Assembly (NCBI GenBank): GCA_016618085.1
Contig: JABLTG010000010.1
Location: 1 to 64,000, forward strand
Length of the DNA stretch: 64,000 bases
Source of the DNA: Neovahlkampfia damariscottae
Taxonomy: Eukaryota > Heterolobosea > Selenaionea > Neovahlkampfiida > Neovahlkampfiidae
Direction of reading: 5' to 3'
Below the pieces are notes generated by a model. The model saw only the letters and a program-made list of their open reading frames with translations. It did no database searches and was not told the origin of the DNA. Shown piece after piece: positions 19,647 through 31,669 of this stretch. A program made the translations under genes and the position numbers. The first letter of the stretch is position 1; every line of letters starts with the position of its first letter.

Positions 19647-19650
19647 CCTG

Positions 19651-19828
19651 TAGAAGAATCAAAAACAGGAGGAGATTTCAGTACTTTCACACAGTTTTTC
19701 TCGAACATATTAGGAGACTGGAAAGTTTCTCAAAAACTATCATCAGAACAACAAAGGGAATGAAGAAAGTTTCACAATCTCAAATTCCGTCAAAGGAATT
19801 GTATAGGGAGCCCATGAAATCTATCTAA
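19651..19828 (+). pseudogene. 3' remainder of the interrupted caspase-like gene
   Basis: Behind the element the host gene resumes: EESKTGGDFSTFTQFF, then NILGDWKVSQKL and, in another frame, QSQIP. This is the p10-like region expected after the YSTNP strand that ends at 15300 (in metacaspases the glutamate-rich turn is followed by G-x-FT-xx-F). It stops after about 60 residues and the frame is broken again near 19760. It gives the insertion a precise address inside one exon. Confidence 0.7.
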
Positions 19829-19934
19829 ATTTAGAATTTCAAGAAATAAAATAAATATTAAATAATTTCTAACATAAAAAATATTAAAAAAAATATTACC
19901 AAGTTTCTAACAGTTCAAAAATAAGTAAGAAACA

Positions 19935-20005
19935 TCTTCTGTAGTATAAGGGTAGTATAGTGGACTTTGAATCCATTGATCCAGGTTCGAATCCTGGCAG
20001 GAGAA
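19935..20005 (+). tRNA. tRNA-Gln (anticodon UUG)
   Basis: A full cloverleaf can be drawn: acceptor TCTTCTG pairs with CAGGAGA (one G-T), D stem GTAT/GTAT with G-T pairs, anticodon stem GTGGA/TCCAT, loop CTTTGAA with anticodon TTG at 19967-19969, T arm CCAGG-TTCGAAT-CCTGG. No intron. It reads CAA, the main glutamine codon of these AT-rich genes. It lies about 290 bp from the right end of the element. Confidence 0.95.
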
Positions 20006-20078
20006 CTCATATTTTTAGACATTGTGAAACCAAGAAAATTAATAGTTTTATTCTTTTTCCAAACAAAATTTAATGAGA

Positions 20079-21834
20079 TTAACAGTTTTTCTCAAACCTA
20101 AAACTGATATCCACTAATGTTGATGATAACTTCGACAAGTTTTTCTCTCTTTTTCTCTCCAAATTTCTATCCAACAATGAATTCATCAGGAAAATGAATT
20201 TTTTGTCAACATTTTGAGTGAGAATGAGCTCCTCCAATGCCTTGCTCTCTCTCATGAATTCAAGAATACAATCCCTTCCAATATTTGAAACTAACTCCAC
20301 CCCAAGATCTAATTTCATATTTAAGTATTTGATTGTGTGGTTCTGTTTCATAGATTCAGATAATAACCTCAACATTCCATCTGTCAATTGTTCATTTCTA
20401 AAAATCAAATGTTCAATAAATGGATTGAATTTAATCAATTTGGCTACATAAGTGAATGATTTTGAGTGAAATCCGTTATGTCCAATTTCCAAAATTTTAT
20501 ATTTCTTATCTTTGAAATATTCATAAACCCAACGAAATCCACATGGATGTTCTGATAAAGAAATATCATCAATATGTAATTCTGTGATTGTTTGATTGCT
20601 TTTTAATGATTCAAAGAAGTATTTTAAACTTCCACCTGGATTATGTCCACTGACATTCAATGAAGTTAACGATTTCGTTCTTTCAATCATTTTTGAAATA
20701 ATTTTGATTCCTTGAGACGTGAAATGATTCCTCTCCAAAGAGAGTGATTTAATTGATTTGCATATTAACACAGCTTCGCAAACTGATGATACACTTTGAT
20801 TTCCAATTTGACATCGATCTAAAATCAATGTCTCTAAGTTACCATTTTCTTTGATACCATTTCCCAAAGATTTAGCATCTTGTAAATTCAAATCATTAAC
20901 TAAAATATTAATGTTGATGAATTATTTACATGACAAATCCAGGTATAGAACAGATTTATTTGAAGCAATCATCTTGGACAAGAAAATGCCTCCATATTTT
21001 TGAAGTACCAGAGTTCTAGCAATTGACAGTTTTTTTAATGATTTAGTCCCCCTTAAATATTCAAATAAAGCTTTCCTTCCATTTCCTGTCAAATAATTTC
21101 CATCAAGACCTAATTCTTCCAATGTTTCATTTTTCATCAAACTGGCACCAAGATGACAAAATCCACTTGAATTAATGTCATTTTCTAATTGTTAAATAAT
21201 ATTATTATTCATTTTTACCTGACAAGTTCAATACTTTTAATGTGGTATTTGTTTCAAGTGCTGTTGAAATTTTTTCAATCCCTTTGTCACTCAATAATGT
21301 GAAAGTTAAATCTAAATTGGTTATTGTTTTATTGTTTTTTAATAATTCACACAATAATTCACCTGATTCTGAAGTTAAAATATTTTCTAAAAATTAAGAA
21401 CAGTTTTTTGTTACCTGTTAGGTTGAGTGTTTTGATTGTGGAATTTTTTGTCAAATTTTCAAGAAACAGATTCGCATCTGTGATATTAATCATTGAAATT
21501 AAAGATAATTTTTCTATTCTTTTGTTTTTAATGAACATTTTGTTCAAAGAATCAACTTCTTCTTGTTGTAAATTTTGTAAATCTATTTCAATTAATTGAA
21601 AAAAAATTTACAGAGCAATTCAAGATCTGTGATGTTTTGATTTTCATATATTAAAATATTTGATAATTTTTCAATTCCATGAGCTGGAAAATTCAATAAT
21701 TTTAATTTCGAAATTTTGTTGTTTTGTGAAAGTAGATTTAAAAATTTTTCTGTTTTTATTTCATCTTCTAATGATCCATTTAAGACATCAATACTTTCAA
21801 ACAGTTGATTCAATGTCAGTTCATTCACTTCCAT
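20079..21834 (-). CDS. leucine-rich-repeat protein
   Basis: Five exons (introns 21583-21611, 21387-21414, 21185-21218, 20900-20929; 28-34 nt) join in frame to 544 residues. Throughout are LRRs of the ribonuclease-inhibitor/NLR type, for example NSTIKTLNLT, NTTLKVLNLSEN, LEELGLDGNYLTGNG, LETLILDRCQIGNQS, KSIKSLSLERNHFTSQG. No signal peptide, membrane helix or NTPase domain is present, so it is a cytosolic LRR solenoid, likely a binding scaffold. All four introns are phase 1 and fall at the same place within a repeat, between the xLxLS strand and the following N. TGATTGG lies at 21862-21868. The ligand is unknown. Confidence 0.85.
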
Positions 21835-22036
21835 TGCAATACAAAGAAAAATGGTACGAAATGATTGGACAACAAGTTAAACCCAATTTCTTTCATTCCA
21901 TTTCTATTTTTTCTTTTTCAAAGTGTAAAACTTTTGTCAAAAAAAAAAACTAAAAAAAAACCAACGAATCAATGAAGGTCTCACAAAATCTCAACTTGAA
22001 CAATAAATGATATTCATCTTCTTCTATTTTAAATAT

Positions 22037-22805
22037 TTATTTCTTTTTGCAAAGTGAATTTTTAATGATATCAATTGAGTTTGATTCTGCAAATCTAAAA
22101 GCTCTGAGAACAATAGTTGAAGGCCATAATAAAAATCCTGGTGTAACATATTTATTCTTTTCTCCTATTTTAAAATATGAGTTTTAAAAAAAAAAATTAC
22201 TCCAAATAAAAAATGCAATTATCGCTTGATAAATTGAAATACAGAAACAAGGTATAAAACTGAGTACAACACAGAAAGCTCCAACAACCATAATAGCAAC
22301 ATTTAATCCTACAGCAGCTCCAATTTGATCTGTTTGAAGATGAAAATTGAAAGATGATCTCATAACAATTGTTGTTACAACAAAAACAATGAAGTTAATA
22401 ATGGTAACAATAAGAAACTAAAAATTTAAAAGGAAAGTAAAATCCTACGAGGCATGAAACAATAAAACGTACAATTGGAATAAGATATGTGACTACAGAA
22501 ACAATTCCAACAATTCCGTTTACAATGAGACAAATAGCGGCAATAATATCAAGAACTACAATCCATTGAAATACTGTTCCATGAATACCCCAGTATAAAG
22601 CAATAAAACCAGCATAAGTGAGCGCAAGTAAAAAATTTGTAACTATAAAAACAATCATAAAAACATTGAGTCTATGAGAAAGAGGTTTGAATGGAGAATC
22701 TGGATCAGAACCTGATTCTTTTACTCTTTCCATTTTTGAGTCATACTAAACAATTAAAACAACTCAGAAGTTATGTACCTTGTATTCGTAAACGTCGTCA
22801 GTCAT
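22037..22805 (-). CDS. four-TM membrane protein, copy A
   Basis: Four exons (introns 22746-22778, 22418-22448, 22165-22200) give 222 residues. The first exon codes MTDDVYEYK and is fixed by TGATTGG at 22835-22841. A short charged N-terminal tail is followed by four hydrophobic segments (about residues 40-65, 75-105, 115-140 and 165-195) and a basic C terminus ending SLCKKK. Residues such as GFIALYWGIHG and FQWIVVLDI are shared with the neighbouring copy B. I do not recognise the family; the layout is like that of MARVEL or similar four-helix vesicle proteins, but no signature proves it. Copies A and B are in tandem, head to tail, about 85 bp apart. Confidence 0.75.
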
Positions 22806-22889
22806 CCAATTAGAGTTGATCTGTGAGGGAAATCTGATTGGACAAATACCTTTATACTGGAAGTTAACGTTAAAAAAAAATAAAATTTT

Positions 22890-23660
22890 TTATTCTTTTT
22901 TTTTACACAATGCTTTTTTAATCAAGTCAATTGTCATTTTTTCGACAAAATTAAAACCTTTGATGGTCATTCTTGTTGGAAATGTGAACAAGAATCCAGG
23001 ATCAATGTTATTTTTTTCTCCTATAAAAAGTTAATCTTAAATGTGCATATTTACTCCAAAGTCCAAAAGCAACCCAAATTTGAAATCCTGAACAACATAA
23101 ACATGGAAGGAAACAGAAAATAAGAGCAATTGAACCTACAACGAGGAGAGCAAAATTCAAAGGTCTTGTCATTGAATGAGCACCAGCTTTAAAAATTAGT
23201 TTAAATTGAAAAAAATTACCTTGTGGATCAAAATTGAATGAAGATCTTAAAACAATTGAACTAACAACAAAAATTATTGAAGTACAAAGAAGAACAATGA
23301 AAAACTTGAGATATTAAAATTATTTTTGCTTACAACTCCTGAAGCTACTAAACGTATAATTGGAATAACATAAGTTGCAACTGAAGCAATACCAGCAACA
23401 ACTGTTAATAAAAGACAAGCAGCAGCAGCAATATCAACAACAACAATCCATTGAAATATATCACCATTGATTGCCCAATAAATAGCAATAAAACCAATAT
23501 AAGCCAAAGCAAGAATTAATGTAAAAACCAAAAATATGATTAAAAATAAAGAAATTCTTCTTGAGACTGGAGGGAAAGGACTTGAATCTTCAGATGTACC
23601 ATAGGTATTTTGTTTCTTTACTTCTGGAGTGGTAGTATCATAATCATAAGTATCACTCAT
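22890..23660 (-). CDS. four-TM membrane protein, copy B
   Basis: A tandem paralogue of copy A: 224 residues from four exons (introns 23305-23333, 23187-23219, 23021-23054). It shares GFIAIYWAING, FQWIVVVDI, the RSSFNF loop and a basic end ALCKKKE. The two genes share the last intron and the one after helix 3, whereas the first intron of A is absent here and B has an extra one before the last helices, so intron gain or loss followed the duplication. The N-terminal tail is tyrosine- and acid-rich (MSDTYDYDTTTPE). Two TGATTGG boxes lie at 23697-23703 and 23714-23720. Function unknown. Confidence 0.75.
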
Positions 23661-23737
23661 TTCTGTGGAAAGGTCAACTTCAAGTCAAAAATGATGTGAT
23701 TGGACAATACATTTGATTGGATAAATATAAAAATAAT

Positions 23738-26700
23738 TTATTCTTTGAATTCACTCAAAAATTGTTGAGCTTCACTATCATCAAACGATTGTTTAATAAA
23801 CTTCAATGATAAAGCTACTTGTTTAATCACGTCTTTGTTTTCTTGTGGACCAAAATTTGAATGTTTTTTGAATCCTTCAAAACCAAATTCTGTGAAATAT
23901 TCTTTTGTTGAGAGAGTATAATGTTGTTGAGTCATTGATTTAAATAAAGCCAATCCTTGATCAATAATTTCTTCAGTAGTATTTTCTTCTTTTTGTGTAT
24001 AAACTTTGACAGCGTGGGTTAATGAAGAATGATCTTTGAATACAGGAACAAATACTTCTGGAATTGATTTAAATGCTTCTGTTAATGCTCTATAAACAGC
24101 AAGGATTTCATCATTATTTTTAAGTTCTTTGACAATAGTAAACAAATATTTTTGGAAAAAGAACACTCTATCTCCATCTACACTTTCAAAGATTTCTTTT
24201 TGAAATAATGCTTCAAAGAATGTTTGTCTTTGATAAATTTGTTCAAATGGTAATAAAGCTGTAATAAAACCAAGTGATAATGAAGTATGACATTGCATTT
24301 TGTTTGATAAAAGTAAAAGTAAACGAATAAATTTGATTGTAATTTCTCTTGGTTTTGGTTCACTAAAACCTTTCATTAATAAACAACTGAGAGCAAATGA
24401 AAAATTCTTTTCAAATGACAATCCAATATTTTTTTCAAATGTATCAATGAGTTCTTTATTTTGTTCTCTAATAACTCCATTGAAATAACCACCAATATCT
24501 TCATAATCTTCAAAAACTGAATATTTTATCATAATTTTCATAATTGAGTATAACATTGAAACAATTGAAATATAGAATGAACTATCAGCAATTGGAATAA
24601 ACATAATACCAACCAAGAATAATGAATTTAAAGTTTCAATTGGTAATTTTCCAAGACGATAAGAAATTTGATAAATTGCCAACATTACACCTGAGCATAA
24701 TTCCGTGTTGTGAAATACTTTTGCACCTTGTTTTTCTAAACATCTAATAGAATATGGTAAAATTGAAATACATTCATTTGGTGGTCCAATAGCTGTAAAC
24801 ATTGTTAATACTTTTGGAAATAAAAATGATGTTGGATGAAGTAAAAATTTCTTGCAATTATATGACCAATTTTCATAACAATCATTTGCTAAACTTGGGA
24901 AACAGTCCATACATGAAATAAAGAATTTTACAATAACTTCAATATCTTGCATTGTAATTGTTTCAAAATTTAAATCAAATTTTTGTGTTTTAAATGGATT
25001 TGGTTCAACTAATTCATTTCCCAAAAAGATTAATTTAAATTCTTTTGTTTTCATTTTTGCAATTAATTTCAAATATTCTTCTTCAAAATCAGGTGAAACT
25101 TTTAAGTGTAAAGCATGAAGAAGATTCGCACAAATTCCATAATTAACTGATCTTAAATTGACATCACCAATTCCTAATGATGAAATTAAAATGAAGAATA
25201 AATGATGAATATGTTCTTCAAAGTTAATTTTGTTTCTGAAACATAAAAACATAATATATTTTAAATAAACAGATAATGATTTTGTGAATTTTGGAGTATC
25301 TTTATCAACATATTCAGTTGAAGCAAACAATTTGATAATTTTATCAATAACAGTTTTTGTAACATAATTACTTGGAGCAATTGTGATTAAAACATCACCT
25401 AATGATTCAATTTGTTTAATTGATAAATCTTCTGAATATTCAAAAAGAGCATCAATAGCACCTCTTAAAATTTCTTCATTTTTATTTAAAATCAACCAAA
25501 TATCTGATAATAAAACTAAAGAGTCTTCACTTTGACATGAACATTTTACCAATGTTTGATAAAATTGTTTTAATTTTTCTTCTTTTTCCTCTTTTCCAAC
25601 ATATTCTGTTAAATTATTTACCCAACATTTCATGTATCCAATACAAACAGTTTTAGCTCTTGTGTTATTTGTTTCCAAGAAACCAGTAAATGCTTCTAAT
25701 AAAAATTCAAGTGTTAAATCAGGTCTTAATGAGCTAATTTCTTCACTTAATTCAAGAACTAAATCATTTGTATTATATGGAATTGATAAATATTGTGATT
25801 CAACAACACTTGAAATTTTTAAACCAAATCTTGTTGTCATATAACCAAGTAAATTATAAGCACTTAATCTTGATTCTGGTTGACTTGCTTGAAGATTCAT
25901 AAATGAAATATTCAATAATTGACCAGGAACATCAGCTGGACTTAATTGTTTTGCTGTTGTTTTTTTGAGTAATTCAACTTCACCTTGTCTTTTTAATCTT
26001 TCAATTGAATTATTTAAACATTGAAGAATTTTTTCTTGTTCATTTGATTTTAATGTTAATGTTTGTCCTTCATATAAAATCGAAAATTCTTTTTTTGTAT
26101 TAGTAATTTTACAGAATGAAAGTTGATAAAAATCAACTTTTCTAATCGGTGAAAGAAAATCTTTTTTATCAGAGACAATAATCAAATTTTTCGGTGTAAA
26201 GTTAAGTGTTGCTTTTTCAGGTCTATTTTTAATTTGAACATCTGCAAATGAAACTTCAATTCCATCAAAACAAGTTTTTTCATCTTCTAATACTTCAATT
26301 TCTGAATCATCAATATGTTGACTTAATCCATCAGCACCAATTACATAATTTGATTGTCTAACAATTGATTTATTTATACCTAAAGCAAGGAATTTTGGAT
26401 TAGCAACTTGTGATGTGAAATAACTATTTGGATTCAAAACAATAAGTTGTTTTAAATTATTTTGAGCACCTTTTGGAATAATATTGATAATTTGAACAGC
26501 TGTTGATAATTGAATTTCATGAGAAGGTTCCCATTTTGTACTAACAAAAACAAGACAAAATGGTGATGTCCAAATTGGTTCAAGTACTTTGGCAATATGA
26601 TAAATGATTAATTTTTCATATTTTTGTTCAAAAAATCTTGGAACAAAATATGCAACTGGTAAATTTCCTTTTGATTTTCCTTTCAAGTAGAAGATATCTT

Positions 26701-29700
26701 GATTAATATTTTCTAATTCTTTTTCTTTTGCAGCCATTGTAGACATGAATTTTTCATAAGTTGGATTTGTAAATAATAAATCTTCATCATTTTTCTTTTT
26801 CTTTCCTCCTTTCTTTTTATCTTCTTCTTTAGGTTTTGGTAATTTTTCTAAAATTGAAGAAATCTTTTCATAAGCACTTGAATTTGAACCTTCAATTGTT
26901 AATTTTTGTAAACTTGGTCTCATTGTTTCTAAGTAATTGAAAATATAACGATGAATGACTTCATAGTTTTCAGTGATATCTCCTGATCCTGAATCAATTG
27001 CAGGTACTTTATTTTCTGGAATTGTTGATAATTCTTCAAAAAATACTTCTAATTTTGGAGTGTATTTTTTAATGACATTTGTAAAGTAATCCATGAAAGG
27101 TTCTTTTTGTGTTGACCAAATACCATTTGCCAAATTTTGTAAAATTTTTGTAATGATAATTGAATATCTTCTTGCATCATTAACATTAGTTTCATTTTTA
27201 ATTTTAATTCCATTTGCAGTAGGGTTGATAATTGCAGGATTCATAAGTCTCAAGAATAAAAATCCACCAACAGCAATAATTTTTGGTGAAAGTGCATCAT
27301 CTTCTTTTTGCTCGAATTTTTCACCAACTGCTTTATAAAGATATGAACAATAACATCTTAAAGTATATGGACATAAATCAGCTGATTTTAAAATATGGTC
27401 CAAGAATTTTTCACAAACAGCTTCAACTGCTTTTTGATTTTCTTCAGCATTTTCACCTCTTTGTTCTGCTTTGATTGGATCAATTTCAAAGTTTACTGGA
27501 TTTGAATAAATGTCATTCATGAAATCACCTAAAAGTGAATTCAAATAAGAATGTGAAACTCTTGCACAATAAACTTTCATCAATTTTGAAGCTGTTGAAT
27601 TTGCTCTAAATAAAGTACCAGGGTCTAAAGTAGAAGCTGTTTCTAAAATAACAGTTTTTTCAAATAATTTCAACAAATCATCTTCTTTTTCCATAAAAAC
27701 TTTTGAACAAGCATCCAAAAATACATCTTTTTCAAAGTTTTTGACTGTGTTACAAACAACAAAAAGAAGTTCATAATCATACAAGAATAATTGATTCATT
27801 AATGATGAATATTTTGATTCATCTTTTGATTCAACAGCATCTCCACCTTGAGATTCTAATGAAAAACCTTGTTTTACAAGTGATGACAATTGAGCAAGAA
27901 AAGCAGATCTAATATTTTCATCTGAATGATATGCCATTGTCATGTAATTTTGTAAACCATAACTGATGTTTGAATTTAAAAGACCTCCAAGAGCTTCAAT
28001 ATTGTATTGTCTGAATGCTTTCTTCTTTGTTGTTTTTGGTAACATGTTTTTCAAGAAGGCAAAATATTTCAAGAATAAATCTTGTTCTTCAGTTTTGATT
28101 TTTAAACCTTTTAATAATGAAGCAATTCCTCTCATACATGTTTCATTCAATTGTTCATATTTAACAATAATTTCATTCTTGTCTGTTCTTTGTTCAAGTT
28201 TTGCTGATGTTAAAGCAAAGTCTGATGTCCATTCTGTAATTTTATCAATCATAACTGTCCTGAATTTCATTTCTGATTGAAATGTTAAATATTCACTTTT
28301 ACTCATAACTGCATCCATGAGTAAACAGAATTTGTGTTTTGAAGTGATTGTTTCTTTGTCTAAAACAAGATCAAAATTTGATAAAAATTGAAGAATAATT
28401 GTTAAAAGATTTTCTAAATCTGTCGCTAAAGCCAAATAATCAGTTGATCCTTTTGATTCAACAACATTTTTGATAATTTCAATTGCTTGTGCAACAAATA
28501 ACTTAATTTTATCATCAATAACAAATTGACCATTTCTGAAATTCTTTTGAATGTTTGAATGCATGTTATGAATCAATTTATCATATAAAGCAGGTGCTAA
28601 ATCTCTAGCCATAGCTTTTGAAACAATTGCACGAATTCCATTATCATCAGCAATCATTTGTTGCATTAAATCATCTAAAAATGCATCTAATTTATCATTA
28701 CCAGATGTTGGTGTAATTTGTGCTTGTATAGGTGGTAAAGTAGTACCTTTTAAACCTAAAGTTGAACCTTTTTTTTCAATTCCTTTTGTCATTTGTTTTT
28801 TATCAAGTGGCTTTGGTTTTTCAAGAATACTTGCTGCTCTATCCATTTCTGCTTTTCTGTCTTTTTTTGGTTTTTTCTTTTTTTCACCAAGTAAAATAAC
28901 ACCTCCTAAAGCACATAACATTTTTGTATAGTATTCTAATACTTCACGATTTTCTGGTCTTTTAACTAATTCTTTCCATCTATCATAAATTCCATTAAAA
29001 GCTAATAAATTAGATTTTGTTTGCATTTCAATTCTTCTAAATAATTGAATTTGTGATTCTCTTGCTTCATCAATATTTCCAAAAAGATCAACACTTGTAA
29101 GTTGACTGAAGAAATTATAATTCAAATATTTCAAATCACGATTTTTCAAAATATCAATTTGATCACAAATATCTCTTAAACATCTTGTTGTTAAATCCCA
29201 AACTTCACGATCTGTACTACATAAACAAACTAATAAAGAACTTGATAATAATTCTAATGATTGTAATCTTTTTGTATGTGATTGAACTTCAGGTGTGATT
29301 AAAGTTGAAAAGTTAAAGAAGAAAATTTTTGAACGGAAAGTGATGTATCTAATAACTGATAACAATTCTTTCAATTCTGGACTATTCAAATCAGTGACGT
29401 TGAATAATGATTTCGCTAAAATACTTGTAGCTTCTGCAGTAACTGAAACAAATCCAGTAACCATGTCACTTGGAAACCATTTTTGAATATAACTTTCAAG
29501 GAATAATTTCTTAAATAATCTAACCATTTGAAGTCTAGATCCAACCCAAGGCTCAACTAAGTTTGTGAATGTAAGTGATAAATCTGAAAATAATCCATTC
29601 AAAACTGTTAACTTTTCTGAAGATGTTTTGCTTAAAAGAAGTGTTGGATTTGAACAAAAGCAATGTAATAATGATCTTAAAGCCAGTTCATGATAGTTCA

Positions 29701-31545
29701 CTTTTTTTTCATCTTTCTTTCCTAAGAGACCTCCTAACTTTCCTGTTTTTTTTTCAATAACATCATCTTCTGCATCATCAAGTTCTTTTAATTCTCTAAA
29801 TAAATCAATAGTTGGTTTTGAAATATCATCAACACAAGTATCTATTCTTGGGTGGTCTGGAATTAAATCAGTGCTGTCTTTATCAAGAGCTAATATTGCC
29901 ATACATAAAGCATACTTCAATTCATTTGGTCCAGTAAAACATGGTAAAAATGTACCACTAAGAACTGTTTTTTTTGGAGCAGAAACAAAATCAGCAACAA
30001 TAAAGTTAGCCATCAATTCAACATCTAAAGTTCCATCTGTTTTTTTTGGAAAAGTACCAGTTTCTTTATCTTTTGGAAGTAATTTTGAGATAAAAGATAC
30101 TTTGAAATCTGATAATAATGATGTTGATGATTTTTCATATAAACTTTTTGGTGCATAGGAAAATGCTTTGTAAAGTTCAACTCCGACTGATGAACCAAGA
30201 ATGCTTTCATCTTTATTCTTTCCATTAACAAGTTTTACAGAACCTTTATAAAATTTCTATGAAAATTTGTTAAAAACAAAAGAAACTTACACTTGGACTT
30301 GAAGAAGTTTTTCCTAGTGTTGCTATTTCATTTGGTAATAAAGTTAAAAGTAATGCACAAAGTGGGTAAGAATAAATTTTTGATTCTTTTCTACTATCAG
30401 CTTTTTTGTACACATCATCAAATAAATTTGAAACCAAGTTTTGAAAATCTTTTGGTTTTTTATTCTAAAAATGTTTAAAGAATAAAAAAAAAGTTACATT
30501 CAAGTAATTGGTATATTCATCATGGTGATTAATAATCCAATTCCAAAATCCGTATTTTAAACTTGAAACCAATTCGTTATAGTTATTTTTTGACATTTTA
30601 GCAACAAGTGGTTGAATGAATTTGATAAGGTTTGAGAGTTTATCAACATTCATTTCCATGTATTCAATTAAACGAAGTTTTCCATTAGCGTCACTTAAAA
30701 AGTTAAATAAATAAGAAAAGTTACTCTTTTCCACTGAGACTGTTTTGAATTTCAGCAAAAACAATATCAAAGTTGATTATTGATAATTTAAAGATAATTT
30801 GTTCTTTGAAATAAAATGATCTGTCTTCGTATTCAGTCATTCTTGTACTGTGAGTTGGTACTCTAACACCTGTGTAAATTTCTTTTCCAAGACATTCAAG
30901 TAACATAAGTGGTGATGCCATATCTAACTTTGTCAAAGGAATAGGTTTTTTTTCTGTCTTTTTTGTTGTAAGGTGTTCTGAAATTTCTTTTTTCTTTTCT
31001 TCATCTTCTTCGTCGTCAAAACCAATGTCGTCTCTTTCTTCAATTGTAGTATCTTCATCTTCTTTGATTTTATCATAAAATTGCATATTATGATGATGAT
31101 TTGGTAAGTGTAACTATAAAAGAGAAATTTAACATTTTTTTTTTTTTTGTTTACTTTTTTGTTTTCAACAGCTGTATCAATAAAAAATTCAAGTAATTCA
31201 AGCATTATCATTTTTGATTTTGATATTTCTTCCATATCTTCAAGACATGAATTATCTTTATTTTCTTTTTGTTTTTTCTCCTAAAATGTAAATGTTACTT
31301 TTTTCGAAAGTAATTACCATCTCTTTGTCAAGTGTATCAACCCAAGTCACAAATGGTTGAATAAATTGATTTAATCCAAAATTTGGAATATAAACCAATT
31401 CTTTTAAAGTATTGATGTGTTCAGCAAGTTTTGCGGATTTCGCTCTATTTTTTTTTAAGTAAGGGAGCTTTTTTTAGCGTATCATTTAATGTCTTACTGT
31501 TTTCGCAACTCTCTCAATTGAAGCGAGAATTAACAAGTGCTCCAT
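23738..31545 (-). CDS. NF1: neurofibromin-like Ras GTPase-activating protein
   Basis: Seven exons join in frame to 2533 residues (human NF1 has about 2800). Introns: 31468-31497, 31281-31317, 31114-31154, 30694-30724, 30465-30497, 30257-30290. The Ras-GAP domain lies around residues 1230-1420, with the arginine-finger motif LFRANSTASKLM near 1246, FLRLMNPAIINP near 1360 and ARRYSIIITKILQNLAN behind it. A Sec14/CRAL-TRIO plus PH-like module follows near 1530-1750 (LPVAYFVPRFF, LIIYHIAKVLEPIW), as in neurofibromin, and long helical-repeat regions flank both. It should switch off Ras at membranes. All six introns fall in the first 1.3 kb; the remaining 6.3 kb is one exon. It is divergent from the SAM-RBR gene with 124 bp between the starts. 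Confidence 0.93.
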
Positions 31546-31669
31546 CTTTTGTGTTTATTTTTAATTTTCCTAACACTGGAGAAATGCACCAATCAAAAGT
31601 TCTACTATTCTGACCAATCATTCCTCTTTTTAACAAGATTTTTTCGTGAACCAATCAAAAACCATCACT
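31546..31669. promoter_or_regulatory. bidirectional promoter with three CCAATCA boxes
   Basis: Between the divergent neurofibromin and SAM-RBR genes lie CCAATCA at 31589-31595, 31614-31620 and 31651-31657. The whole space between the two ATGs is 124 bp, so both genes must share this region. Confidence 0.75.
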
